A DNA stretch of 8,156 nt from Clostridiales bacterium (GTDB lineage Bacteria; Bacillota; Clostridia; Lachnospirales; WQUN01): NCBI GenBank assembly GCA_031254075.1, contig JAIRVD010000130.1:1-8156 (forward strand). The letters are read 5' to 3'. This document shows positions 1 through 6,245 of the stretch, in pieces. Under the pieces are notes generated by a model. It saw only the letters and a list, made by a program, of their open reading frames with translations. It was not told where the DNA came from and did not search any database. Each line of letters opens with the position of its first letter. Position 1 is the stretch's first letter. The translations under genes were made by a program, and so were the position numbers.

Positions 1-308
1 CGCTTTATCCATAACTGAATAATTTCAAAATAATACAGCAGCATCTTAAACGCAATATTTGCGGAAATCGTTGACTGGTGTTCTACTAAAATAATCAGCC
101 GGTTGTCTTTCGTTATAAACGAAACATCATTGCGTCTTTTTCTGATTGCGTATTCGGTGTTTAAATCGAACGGAATTAAATCTTCCGCGCTTAAATCAAG
201 ATTTCCGTTTCTGCACCGTTTAAGCAAGTCCAAAAAGTTATCAGCGTTAATAAATATCCCGCGAAACATCGTGTCTTTTGGTTGGTTTGTTAAATTTTCT
301 CTTGCCAT
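1..308 (-). CDS. Rpn family recombination-promoting nuclease / putative transposase, N-terminal part (runs off the left edge)
   Basis: The minus strand is open from an ATG at 308-306 to the window edge, giving 102 codons of an incomplete gene. A purine-rich site (GGCGGGGGAA) lies just before the ATG. Residues 56-64 (RKRRNDVSF) and 71-80 (LIILVEHQST), followed by a hydrophobic MLLYYFEI stretch, match the core of the Rpn/transposase_31 (PD-(D/E)XK) family. D61 and the E76-x-Q78 pair are the likely metal-binding catalytic residues. Known Rpn proteins are DNA endonucleases that stimulate RecA-independent recombination and often occur in many copies per genome. The usual family length is near 300 residues, so about two thirds is outside the window. 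The gene is divergent from the nuoE-like operon. The family call rests on the motifs alone. Confidence 0.85.
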   Translation of the reverse strand, partial: MARENLTNQPKDTMFRGIFINADNFLDLLKRCRNGNLDLSAEDLIPFDLNTEYAIRKRRNDVSFITKDNRLIILVEHQSTISANIAFKMLLYYFEIIQLWIK

Positions 309-618
309 TTCCCCCGCCTTTGTTCTTTTTATTTTAAAATATACTTCAAAACATATGCGCTGTACAGGGGCTGTGGCGGAATGACACGCATAACCACACG
401 AAAAAGCACGAAAGTGCAAAAGTCTTTTTCCGTCTCGTTCCAAAATGAAAACACGATACATAACCTCACCCCGTTTTTTGATTTGTTTTTACGTTTTCTT
501 GCATTCATCATACATAAAAGCATTTTTATTTTTAATGGAATGGAAAAGACTTTTTCTTGATAAAACGTTTGCGAATAATGTAGAATGTTTTAAGAAGTTT
601 CAAAAGGAGTTTTTTAAC
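309..618. other. Intergenic region between rpn (minus) and the nuoE-like operon (plus)
   Basis: No convincing gene lies here. The nuoE reading frame stays open back to 445, but that stretch lacks a ribosome site and encodes an unrelated hydrophobic, low-complexity peptide. A perfect 4-bp stem with a GAAA loop (GCAC/GTGC, 406-417) is followed on the minus strand by five T, which would make only a weak terminator. A near inverted repeat pairs AAGTCTTTTTCC (about 419-431) with GGAAAAGACTT (about 542-552). AT-rich DNA at 320-350 could hold the rpn promoter, but no clear -35/-10 pair was found there. The nuoE promoter occupies the right end. Confidence 0.5.
557..586 (+). promoter_or_regulatory. 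Candidate sigma-70 promoter of the nuoE-nuoF-pdxS operon
   Basis: TTGATA (557-562) and TAGAAT (581-586) are separated by 18 bases. Transcription would begin near 593, leaving a leader of about 26 bases that carries the AAGGAG site at 604-609. This agrees with translation starting at TTG 619 and not at any codon further upstream in the open frame. Confidence 0.5.
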
Positions 619-1092
619 TTGGAAAATCAATTTGCGTTGCTTGACGAATATATAGATGATTTGCCGGAAAAAAAAGGCGCGTTAATTGCGACGCTGCACA
701 AGGCGCAGGAGATTTTCGGATATCTGCCCGTTGAGGTGCAGGATTATGTGGCGGAAAAATTGGAGATTCCGGCGAGTAAGGTTTACGGGGTTGTGACGTT
801 TTATTCGTTTTTCACGATGCGGAAGAAGGGGAAGTTTCGCATAAACGTCTGTATGGGAACGGCGTGTTTCGTAAAAGGCGCGCAGGATATTTGGGATGAA
901 TTTAAAACGCAATTGGCAATCAAGCCCGGCGGTGTTACCGAAGACGGGCTTTTTTCGGTTGACGCGCTGCGCTGTATAGGCGCGTGCGGACTTGCGCCTG
1001 TCGCTACGGTTAACGGAAAATATTACGGGCGGCTTGTGAAAGGCGATGTAAAAAAGATAATTGAAGAGTACAAGGGGGGCGAACTTGTATGA
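619..1092 (+). CDS. nuoE: NuoE-like [2Fe-2S] thioredoxin-fold subunit of an NADH-dependent (bifurcating-type) oxidoreductase
   Basis: 157 residues, the usual size for NuoE/HydC/HndA. A TTG start is chosen because AAGGAG (604-609) lies nine bases before it. An ATG at 535 and the open frame to 445 have no such site, and a promoter lies between them and 619. An N-terminal helical domain leads into the thioredoxin-like ferredoxin fold. The cluster ligands are C78-x4-C83 (VCMGTACF) and C119-x3-C123 (RCIGACGLAP), binding one [2Fe-2S]. The conserved VYGVVTFYSFF stretch is at 55-65. In known complexes this subunit sits against the flavin subunit and carries electrons to or from FMN. The stop overlaps the next start as ATGA, so translation is coupled to the nuoF-like gene. 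The subunit type is clear; the parent complex (hydrogenase, formate dehydrogenase or other) is not. Confidence 0.95.
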   Translation: MENQFALLDEYIDDLPEKKGALIATLHKAQEIFGYLPVEVQDYVAEKLEIPASKVYGVVTFYSFFTMRKKGKFRINVCMGTACFVKGAQDIWDEFKTQLAIKPGGVTEDGLFSVDALRCIGACGLAPVATVNGKYYGRLVKGDVKKIIEEYKGGELV

Positions 1093-2906
1093 ATAAAATA
1101 AATTCCGTTGCGGAACTAAACGAATTCAAAAGGAACGCCCTTGCCGGCGATTCGAAATATGTTTCGGGCGAATGCGAAAAAACAGTTATATATGTGGGAA
1201 TGGCAACCTGCGGAATCGCGGCGGGCGCGGAAGCGGTTTTCGACGCGCTGAATGATGAGATTTCGAAGCAGGGGAATGAAGACATTGTTGTCGTTCCGAC
1301 CGGCTGCGTAGGAATGTGCTATGCCGAGCCGTTTGTTGAAATAAAAAAACCCGGCGAACCGCCCGTTTTCGTAAGCGGCGCGAATGCCGCAACAGCGCGT
1401 GAAATTGTTAATAAATCTTCCGGCGATTTGCCCAAAAAGGATTACGGCAAGCAAGTACGAATCGCGTTGCGCAACTGCGGCGTGATTGACCCGACAAAGA
1501 TTTCGGATTACATTGCCGTCGGCGGCTATGAAGCGTTGGTAAAAACTTTAACCGAACTCGGGCGCGAGGGTGTAATCGACGAAATAAAGAAATCCGGCTT
1601 GCGCGGACGCGGCGGCGCGGGGTTTCCGACGGGTTTAAAATGGGAATTCGGATATAAAACCGAAAACGCGAAACAATATATAATATGCAATGCGGACGAG
1701 GGCGACCCCGGCGCGTTTATGGACAGGTCAATTCTTGAGGGCGACCCGCACAGCGTTCTTGAAGCGATGGCTATTGCGGGTTTTGCAATCGGCGCTGACG
1801 AAGGAATTTTCTACATTCGCGCGGAATATCCGCTTGCGGTAAAGCGGCTGTACACCGCAACAGCCCAAGCCGAAGAACTCGGCTTGCTCGGCGAAAACAT
1901 AATGGGTACGGGGTTTAATTTTAACATCAGCATTTCGCTCGGCGCGGGTGCGTTTGTTTGCGGTGAGGAAACCGCGCTGTTAAACTCGCTTGAGGGCAAG
2001 CGCGGCGAACCGCGTTTACGTCCGCCGTTTCCGGCGCAAAAAGGGCTTTGGCAGCAGCCGACGATTAATAACAATGTAGAAACTTACGCCAATATTCCCG
2101 CGATTATCACGCGCGGCGCGGATTGGTTCAAGTCTGTCGGCACGGAAAAATGCCCCGGCACAAAAGTTTTCGCGCTTGCCGGAAAAATAAATAAAGTCGG
2201 TCTCGTTGAAGTTCCGATGGGAACGTCGTTGCGCGAAATTATTTACGAAATGGGCGGCGGTCTGCCGAACGACAAAGCATTCAAAGCACTGCAAACGGGC
2301 GGACCGTCGGGCGGATGCATTCCCGCGCAACACATTGATATGGGCGTTGATTACGAAACGCTCGGTTCAATCGGCTCGATGATGGGTTCGGGCGGCATGA
2401 TTGTAATGGACGAAGACGATTGCATGGTTAATATCGCGAAATTCTACCTGGACTTCACAATGGAAGAATCCTGCGGAAAATGCACCCCCTGCCGTATAGG
2501 AAACACGCGGCTTTACGAAATTCTTTCGCGAATAACTACCGGCAAAGGTTCGGAAGCCGATATAGACCAATTGAAAGAACTGGCGCAAGTAATCAAAAAC
2601 ACCTCGCTTTGCGGTTTGGGCAACAGCGCGCCGAATCCCGTTCTTGCCACAATAAATTTTTTCCCCGACGAATACAAAGCCCATGTAAACGAAAAAAAAT
2701 GCCCGTCGGGCGTATGTAAGGATTTATTGCGTTTCTTTATTTCGGAAAAGTGCATCGGCTGCGGAATTTGTGCAAAAACTTGCCCGGTAAATTGCATTTC
2801 GGGCGACGCGAAGGCACAACATGTGATAGATTATGAAAAATGCATAAAATGCGGCGAGTGTTTTTCAAAATGTCCGCCGAAAATTAAAGCGATAAATAAG
2901 GAGTAG
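1089..2906 (+). CDS. nuoF: NuoF/HydB-like NADH-binding FMN and Fe-S subunit with C-terminal 2x[4Fe-4S] ferredoxin domain
   Basis: 605 residues, close to HydB/HndC of electron-bifurcating [FeFe]-hydrogenases and longer than respiratory NuoF. Residues 30-110 form an N-terminal thioredoxin-like ferredoxin domain with C41, C73 and C77. The flavin/NADH core shows [15 protein letters not shown] (173-187), [13 protein letters not shown] (201-213), YIRAEYP (242-248) and [13 protein letters not shown] (291-303). A [4Fe-4S] site follows: C462, C465 and C468 ([10 protein letters not shown]), with C508 (SLCGLG). CPSGVC (538-543) precedes two ferredoxin motifs, C555/C558/C561/C565 and C585/C588/C591/C595. 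The role is to take electrons from NADH at FMN, or give them back, and pass them through Fe-S clusters to a partner. It overlaps the nuoE-like gene by four bases. The usual catalytic partner hydA does not follow. Oddity: the first cysteine of the N-terminal cluster motif is missing; C29 could substitute. Confidence 0.95.
   Translation: MNKINSVAELNEFKRNALAGDSKYVSGECEKTVIYVGMATCGIAAGAEAVFDALNDEISKQGNEDIVVVPTGCVGMCYAEPFVEIKKPGEPPVFVSGANAATAREIVNKSSGDLPKKDYGKQVRIALRNCGVIDPTKISDYIAVGGYEALVKTLTELGREGVIDEIKKSGLRGRGGAGFPTGLKWEFGYKTENAKQYIICNADEGDPGAFMDRSILEGDPHSVLEAMAIAGFAIGADEGIFYIRAEYPLAVKRLYTATAQAEELGLLGENIMGTGFNFNISISLGAGAFVCGEETALLNSLEGKRGEPRLRPPFPAQKGLWQQPTINNNVETYANIPAIITRGADWFKSVGTEKCPGTKVFALAGKINKVGLVEVPMGTSLREIIYEMGGGLPNDKAFKALQTGGPSGGCIPAQHIDMGVDYETLGSIGSMMGSGGMIVMDEDDCMVNIAKFYLDFTMEESCGKCTPCRIGNTRLYEILSRITTGKGSEADIDQLKELAQVIKNTSLCGLGNSAPNPVLATINFFPDEYKAHVNEKKCPSGVCKDLLRFFISEKCIGCGICAKTCPVNCISGDAKAQHVIDYEKCIKCGECFSKCPPKIKAINKE
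2898..2903 (+). promoter_or_regulatory. Ribosome binding site that fixes the pdxS start
   Basis: AAGGAG ends directly before the TAG stop of the nuoF-like gene and eight bases before the pdxS ATG. An in-frame TAA at 2897-2899 rules out any upstream pdxS start. The site lies inside the nuoF-like coding sequence, so pdxS is probably translated from the same message. Confidence 0.8.
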
Positions 2907-2911
2907 CGAAC

Positions 2912-3763
2912 ATGAATTTAGCGGAAAAATTAAAAGGCAAAGTAATAATGGACGTAACCACCCCGCAACAGGCGGAAATCGCCGAGCGTGCGGGCGCGGG
3001 CGCGGTAATGGCGTTGGAGCGCATCCCGGCGGATATTCGTGCGGTTGGCGGCGTTTCGCGTATGAGCGACCCGAAAATGATTAAGGGAATCAAAGCCGCA
3101 GTCGGCATCCCCGTAATGGCGAAATGCAGAATCGGACATTTCGTTGAAGCGCGTGTTCTCGAAGCCATCGGAATTGATTACATCGACGAAAGCGAAGTTC
3201 TTACGCCGGCGGATGACAGGTATCATATTGATAAAACAGCGTTCTCCGTACCGTTTGTTTGCGGCGCAAAGGATATCGGCGAAGCCCTTCGCCGCATTAA
3301 CGAAGGCGCGTCTATGATTCGTACTAAGGGCGAACCCGGAACGGGCGATGTTGTTCAAGCCGTGCGTCATATGCGCGAAATTCAAGCGCAAATGCGCCGT
3401 ATCGCCTCCATGTCCAAGGACGAACTTTTCGACTATGCGAAGGAACTGAGCGTTCCTTATGAACTGCTTGTTTATGTAAATAAAAACGGAAAACTGCCCG
3501 TCGCAAACTTCTCCGCAGGCGGGGTTGCAACCCCCGCCGACGCAGCCCTGATGGTTCACCTCGGAGCGGAGGGCGTTTTTGTAGGCTCAGGCATTTTCAA
3601 ATCGGGCGACCCGCAAAAACGCGCAAACGCAATCGTTAAAGCCGTTGAACATTACAATGACCCGAAAATCATTGCCGAGCTTTCCGAAGACCTCGGCGAA
3701 GCCATGGTCGGCATTAATGAATCGGAAATAAAATTATTGATGGCAGAACGAAACGCAACGTGA
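2912..3763 (+). CDS. pdxS: Pyridoxal 5'-phosphate synthase, lyase subunit PdxS
   Basis: 283 residues, a TIM-barrel enzyme. PdxS makes pyridoxal 5'-phosphate from ribose 5-phosphate, glyceraldehyde 3-phosphate and ammonia, the ammonia normally coming from the glutaminase PdxT. The very conserved stretches are present: [75 protein letters not shown], and the phosphate-binding [15 protein letters not shown] and [11 protein letters not shown]. The catalytic residues by family alignment are D14, K71 and K139. Each is exactly ten lower than in Bacillus subtilis PdxS (D24, K81, K149), so the protein lacks about ten N-terminal residues. A stop codon upstream excludes an earlier start. The gap to the nuoF-like gene is five bases. 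No pdxT follows, so the glutaminase would have to be encoded elsewhere. Identity is near certain. Confidence 0.98.
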   Translation: MNLAEKLKGKVIMDVTTPQQAEIAERAGAGAVMALERIPADIRAVGGVSRMSDPKMIKGIKAAVGIPVMAKCRIGHFVEARVLEAIGIDYIDESEVLTPADDRYHIDKTAFSVPFVCGAKDIGEALRRINEGASMIRTKGEPGTGDVVQAVRHMREIQAQMRRIASMSKDELFDYAKELSVPYELLVYVNKNGKLPVANFSAGGVATPADAALMVHLGAEGVFVGSGIFKSGDPQKRANAIVKAVEHYNDPKIIAELSEDLGEAMVGINESEIKLLMAERNAT

Positions 3764-3822
3764 ACCATATCATAAAATAACATCAAATGCCGATAACGGC
3801 AAAAATAACGGAGGGGTTTTAT

Positions 3823-4368
3823 ATGAAAAAATTTATTTGTGCAATTTGCGGTTATGCGCATGAGGGAGATTCAGCCCCCGAAGCTTGTCCGCAATGCAAG
3901 GCTCCAAAGGAAAAATTCAAAGCGCAAACCGGCGAAAGAACATGGGCGGCAGAACATATCGTAGGCATAGCAAAAGACGTGCCGGCAGATATTTTAGAAG
4001 GTCTGCGCCTTAATTTCCAAGGCGAATGCACCGAAGTCGGAATGTATTTGGCAATGTCGCGCGTCGCGCACAGGGAAGGTTATCCCGAAATCGGAATGTA
4101 TTGGGAAAAAGCCGCTTTCGAAGAAGCCGAACACGCCGCCAAATTCGCGGAACTTCTCGGCGAGGTCGTCACCGATTCCACCAAGAAAAATTTAGAGCTG
4201 CGCATTGACGCGGAAAACGGCGCAACGGCAGGTAAATACGAGCTTGCCAAACGCGCAAAAGAAGAAAACCTGGATGCTATTCACGACACAGTCCATGAAA
4301 TGGCAAAAGACGAAGCCCGCCACGGCAAGGCTTTCGCCGGACTGCATGAAAGGTATTTTAAGGCGTAA
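3823..4368 (+). CDS. Reverse rubrerythrin (rubredoxin domain first), peroxide-reducing diiron protein
   Basis: 181 residues. The ATG at 3823 is chosen because GGAGG (3810-3814) lies eight bases before it; an in-frame ATG at 3787 has no such site. An N-terminal rubredoxin domain with C6-x2-C9 and C22-x2-C25 ([20 protein letters not shown]) binds one iron. From about residue 50 a four-helix ferritin-like domain carries diiron ligands: E71 region, E101-x2-H104 (EEAEHA), E131 region and E164-x2-H167 (DEARH). The domain order is the reverse of classical rubrerythrin, as in clostridial enzymes that couple NADH via rubredoxin-type carriers to hydrogen peroxide reduction. It acts in the cytoplasm against oxygen stress. 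It follows pdxS after 59 bases with no clear promoter or terminator, so it may belong to the same transcript. A terminator lies just downstream. Confidence 0.93.
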   Translation: MKKFICAICGYAHEGDSAPEACPQCKAPKEKFKAQTGERTWAAEHIVGIAKDVPADILEGLRLNFQGECTEVGMYLAMSRVAHREGYPEIGMYWEKAAFEEAEHAAKFAELLGEVVTDSTKKNLELRIDAENGATAGKYELAKRAKEENLDAIHDTVHEMAKDEARHGKAFAGLHERYFKA

Positions 4369-4387
4369 TTTCAGCCGGAAATTCTTG

Positions 4388-4434
4388 CGCCGCATTGGGA
4401 TTCGAAAATCCCCATGCGGCGGATTTTAGTTTTG
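4388..4434 (+). terminator. Intrinsic terminator after rubrerythrin
   Basis: CGCCGCAT (4388-4395) pairs with ATGCGGCG (4414-4421). After one mismatch (T4396/C4413), GGGATT (4397-4402) pairs with AATCCC (4407-4412) around a CGAA loop. GATTTTAGTTTT follows on the plus strand, so it ends the rubrerythrin transcript. The same hairpin lies directly beyond the stop of the minus-strand response regulator, where the trailing T run is weaker, so it may act in both directions. Confidence 0.8.
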
Positions 4435-4857
4435 CAAACATTTTTTTATTTTGTTCATCATTACTTCATTATCAAACGGTTTGACAATAAAATCATCAGC
4501 ACCAATTTTTGCCGCTTTTCTTACAAATTTATCGGATGCGTTGCCCGATAAAAAAATTACGGGTGTGGTAATTCCTTTTTTTATTATTTTTTCATAAAGC
4601 TCGTAGCCTTCCATGTGGGGCATGTTTATGTCCAACAAAAATAAATCAGGCTTTTTTTCATTGCTGTCCAAATATTTTAACGCTTCCTGTCCTGATTTTT
4701 TTCCTATGAAATCGTATCCGGCTTCGGTAAAAATAGTTTTTAACGACCCCAGCATTACATCCAAATCATCAACTGCCATTATCGTTTTGGACGATGGGTT
4801 TATTTGGTCTTTTCTTGACGTATTATTATCAAGAACCTGATTGTCTTTTTTTTCCAA
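4426..4857 (-). CDS. Single-domain response regulator (CheY-like receiver)
   Basis: 143 residues beginning with TTG at 4857, preceded by TGGGGGAT on the minus strand. The only later ATG (residue 27) falls inside the receiver fold, so TTG is the better start. Residues 1-24 are a polar, Asn/Lys/Asp-rich tail. From 25 on it is a receiver domain: acidic pair D30-D31, phosphoryl-acceptor D76 (LLDINMPHMEG), switch S104 (IFLSGNAS) and K126 (VKPF). No output domain follows, so it would act by binding a partner, as CheY- or Spo0F-type proteins do. No histidine kinase or chemotaxis gene is beside it, and its partner is unknown. It is monocistronic, with its own promoter, and convergent with the rubrerythrin gene. 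The DNA is more AT-rich than the preceding operon. Confidence 0.92.
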   Translation of the reverse strand: MEKKDNQVLDNNTSRKDQINPSSKTIMAVDDLDVMLGSLKTIFTEAGYDFIGKKSGQEALKYLDSNEKKPDLFLLDINMPHMEGYELYEKIIKKGITTPVIFLSGNASDKFVRKAAKIGADDFIVKPFDNEVMMNKIKKCLQN

Positions 4858-4888
4858 TGAAATCCCCCAACGGTTTAAATCTTAGGAG

Positions 4889-4897
4889 ATTATAGCA
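4889..4897 (-). promoter_or_regulatory. Extended -10 promoter of the response regulator gene
   Basis: On the minus strand the sequence reads TGCTATAAT, a perfect -10 hexamer with the extended TGn motif. The -35 region is poor, which fits an extended -10 promoter. Transcription would start near 4882, about 25 bases before the TTG start codon. Confidence 0.65.
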
Positions 4898-4958
4898 CAA
4901 AAAAGAATTTACAAGACAACGAAATTAATAAACGCGGGATTAAAAATTTCTTGCCGTG

Positions 4959-4987
4959 TTGACATTATGTATACGGTGCTTTATATT
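4959..4987 (+). promoter_or_regulatory. Sigma-70 promoter of the RelB/DinJ-like antitoxin gene
   Basis: TTGACA (4959-4964) is a perfect -35, and TATATT (4982-4987) follows after 17 bases. The predicted start is near 4994, about 20 bases before the ATG. The nine bases ATGTATACG (4967-4975) lie in the spacer, at the same distance from the -35 as in the promoter at 6148. Confidence 0.75.
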
Positions 4988-4997
4988 GCTTATACAT
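4967..4997. promoter_or_regulatory. Inverted repeat, candidate operator of the antitoxin promoter
   Basis: ATGTATA (4967-4973) and TATACAT (4991-4997) are exact inverted copies centred on the -10 box, one arm in the spacer and one near the transcription start. Ribbon-helix-helix antitoxins repress their own promoters by binding such repeats, so autoregulation by the gene at 5013 is a reasonable inference. Confidence 0.5.
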
Positions 4998-5012
4998 TAA
5001 GAAGGTTGAAAA

Positions 5013-5258
5013 ATGACTACAACAATAAATGTGCGGGTAGATGAAATTGTTAAACGCGATGTAGAGTTTTTGCTCGAAAAAATGGGAATGAACATAAGCA
5101 CCGCCGTAAATATGTTTTTCAGGCAAATGCTGACGGACGAAGCCCTGCCCTTTCATCCAAAATATAAACGCAGGCATATAACCACCGAAGAACGTTTAAA
5201 AAATTACAATGGCAACTATAAAACCGAAGAATGGGATACCGGCGAACCTGAACCATAA
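5013..5258 (+). CDS. RelB/DinJ-type ribbon-helix-helix antitoxin
   Basis: 81 residues; the ATG is preceded by GAAGG (5001-5005) at a good distance. Residues 1-48 are a ribbon-helix-helix DNA-binding domain of the RelB/DinJ type: beta strand TTTINVRVDE, then helices with VEFLLEKMGMNISTAVNMFF and the QMLTDEALPF segment common in this family. The charged C-terminal half (about 50-81), ending EEWDTGEPEP, would be the toxin-binding, partly disordered tail. Known members neutralise RelE/YafQ-type ribonucleases and repress their own operon. Here no RelE-like or other recognisable toxin follows, so it may be an orphan, or its toxin may be lost or unrecognised. Promoter and candidate operator lie directly upstream. 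Confidence 0.85.
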   Translation: MTTTINVRVDEIVKRDVEFLLEKMGMNISTAVNMFFRQMLTDEALPFHPKYKRRHITTEERLKNYNGNYKTEEWDTGEPEP

Positions 5259-5273
5259 CAACCGGCGTAATAA

Positions 5274-5375
5274 TGACAGACCAAGTAAAAGCCCTTGATT
5301 TAACAGAACGAAAAGCCGAATTTATCGAAAAATTACCCTCCGATATTCTAGCCGAAGTCTGCGATGCGGTGTGAA
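5274..5375 (+). CDS. Short ORF of unknown function, possible gene remnant
   Basis: 33 codons from ATG to TGA, starting 15 bases after the antitoxin stop. The peptide has an amphipathic helix with the sequence FIEKLPSDILAEVCDAV. That is loosely like the opening of small DUF2281-type antitoxin partners, but too short to assign. No good ribosome site precedes it. It ends two bases before the next short ORF, which is in another frame, so the two may be pieces of decayed small genes. It could also be chance. Confidence 0.25.
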
Positions 5376-5377
5376 TT

Positions 5378-5560
5378 ATGTCAACTGTCAAATCAATACA
5401 ATTTGATTTATATGCCAAACTCGCAGAAGCGGAAGCGCGGATTGCCGACGGCGAAAAATGCGAGGATTTTGACGTAGCAGCACAAAGAATGAGAAAAAGC
5501 TTATTGGGAAAAAATAATGAGTGGGGATTCCGATGGATAAAAACCATAAATATTTGGTAA
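5378..5560 (+). pseudogene. Small antitoxin-like ORF, probably frameshifted at its end
   Basis: 60 codons. The first 45 residues (SIQFDLYAKLAEAEARIADG, then EDFDVAAQRMRKSLLGK) are a charged helical peptide resembling small antitoxin or stability proteins that accompany RelE/ParE-type toxins; this resemblance is from memory and weak. The last 15 residues run out of frame over the start of the nucleotidyltransferase gene, a 28-base overlap. A run of six A (5509-5514) is followed by TAA (5515-5517). A single inserted base upstream would put that stop in frame and end the protein naturally before the next gene. The ribosome site is weak. Confidence 0.35.
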
Positions 5561-6156
5561 TGATGATGGACATATTTACAGTTTCCAAGGGCTTAGGGCT
5601 TAAAACATATATATGGGGCGGATTTGCCGTTGACATTTTGCACGGTGAATTTACTCGGGAACACGATGACTTGGATTGTTTTACCGAAAATTTAGTTGAA
5701 AACCACGAAGAATTACAACGACAATACGAAGCATTGGGGTATTCCGTCAATTACATTGAATATGTTTGGATGTTGCAAATCGAAAAAGGTGATATTCACG
5801 CAACTTTTAACAGCGTAAAAAATATAGACGGCATTGCGCATTGGCATCACGCAGGGATGCATGGAACGGTATTCTTTCCTTACAACCGGTTAGATGATTT
5901 GCCAAGAACCTTTTACGGAACACTTGTTTATACTATTGGGGAAAAAATGGCATATATCCTAAAAACCAATGTTCGCTTGATTAGCGCGGAATGGACGTTG
6001 CGAGAGAAAGACTGTTTGGATATCAGCATTCTTGAAAACCTCCTGAACTCTCAAGGTGTAGATAAAAACGAAATAAAGAAAAAAGTTTGGAGCCATAATC
6101 CTTATTGGTTTGCTAAAGGTTATAAGGATTATTATTTTCCTATCACTTTGAATTGA
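5533..6156 (+). CDS. Nucleotidyltransferase-fold protein, resembling aminoglycoside/lincosamide nucleotidyltransferases
   Basis: 207 residues from the ATG at 5533, with GGGGA (5523-5527) five bases before it; a GTG at 5521 in the same frame is less well placed. Residues 26-48 (YIWGGFAVDIL, then R42-E-H44-D-D46-L-D48) are the polymerase-beta-type signature: the GG motif followed by the metal-binding acidic pair D46 and D48. W-GG-x-A-x-D and R-x-H-D-D-x-D spacing is typical of ANT(2'')- and LinB-like antibiotic nucleotidyltransferases, which transfer AMP to a drug hydroxyl. The C-terminal part (about 120-207) is helical and gives no clear signature. The substrate cannot be told from sequence. 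Its place after antitoxin-like ORFs allows the alternative of a nucleotidyltransferase toxin. The DNA is AT-rich, which fits an acquired gene. Confidence 0.75.
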   Translation: MDKNHKYLVMMMDIFTVSKGLGLKTYIWGGFAVDILHGEFTREHDDLDCFTENLVENHEELQRQYEALGYSVNYIEYVWMLQIEKGDIHATFNSVKNIDGIAHWHHAGMHGTVFFPYNRLDDLPRTFYGTLVYTIGEKMAYILKTNVRLISAEWTLREKDCLDISILENLLNSQGVDKNEIKKKVWSHNPYWFAKGYKDYYFPITLN

Positions 6157-6176
6157 TGTATACGCTCTAATAATAT
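6148..6176 (+). promoter_or_regulatory. Candidate promoter for the membrane protein / radical SAM pair
   Basis: TTGAAT (6148-6153) and TAATAT (6171-6176) are 17 bases apart and overlap the end of the nucleotidyltransferase gene. The spacer contains ATGTATACG (6156-6164), in the same position as in the antitoxin promoter. A perfect palindrome GTTCGAAC (6186-6193) lies close to the expected transcription start and could be an operator. Confidence 0.5.
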
Positions 6177-6245
6177 GGAACTAAAGTTCGAACAAAACAA
6201 GATACAATGTAAAATGGTCGTGGTGACACACGAAGGAGCAATTGC

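Noticed and set aside
103..384. 93-codon plus-strand ORF
   Set aside because: It is the antisense shadow of the Rpn-family gene, whose minus-strand reading gives clear family motifs.
406..417. GCAC-GAAA-GTGC hairpin as a terminator
   Set aside because: The stem is only four pairs with a short T run on the minus strand, and no gene ends there on that strand.
361..420. tRNA-like GC-rich stretch (GGCTGTGGCGGAATGA)
   Set aside because: No cloverleaf can be drawn: there is no T-arm GTTCRA motif, no matching acceptor stem and no anticodon arm.
445..618. N-terminal extension of the nuoE-like protein
   Set aside because: No ribosome site at 445 or 535. The sequence is unlike NuoE, and a promoter plus AAGGAG lie just before TTG 619.
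2930..3559. 209-codon minus-strand ORF
   Set aside because: It is the antisense frame of pdxS, His/Arg/Asn-rich, without family motifs or a ribosome site.
5119..5547. 142-codon minus-strand ORF
   Set aside because: It runs antisense across the antitoxin gene and the short ORFs, with Ser-rich composition and no recognisable motif. The plus-strand antitoxin is convincing.
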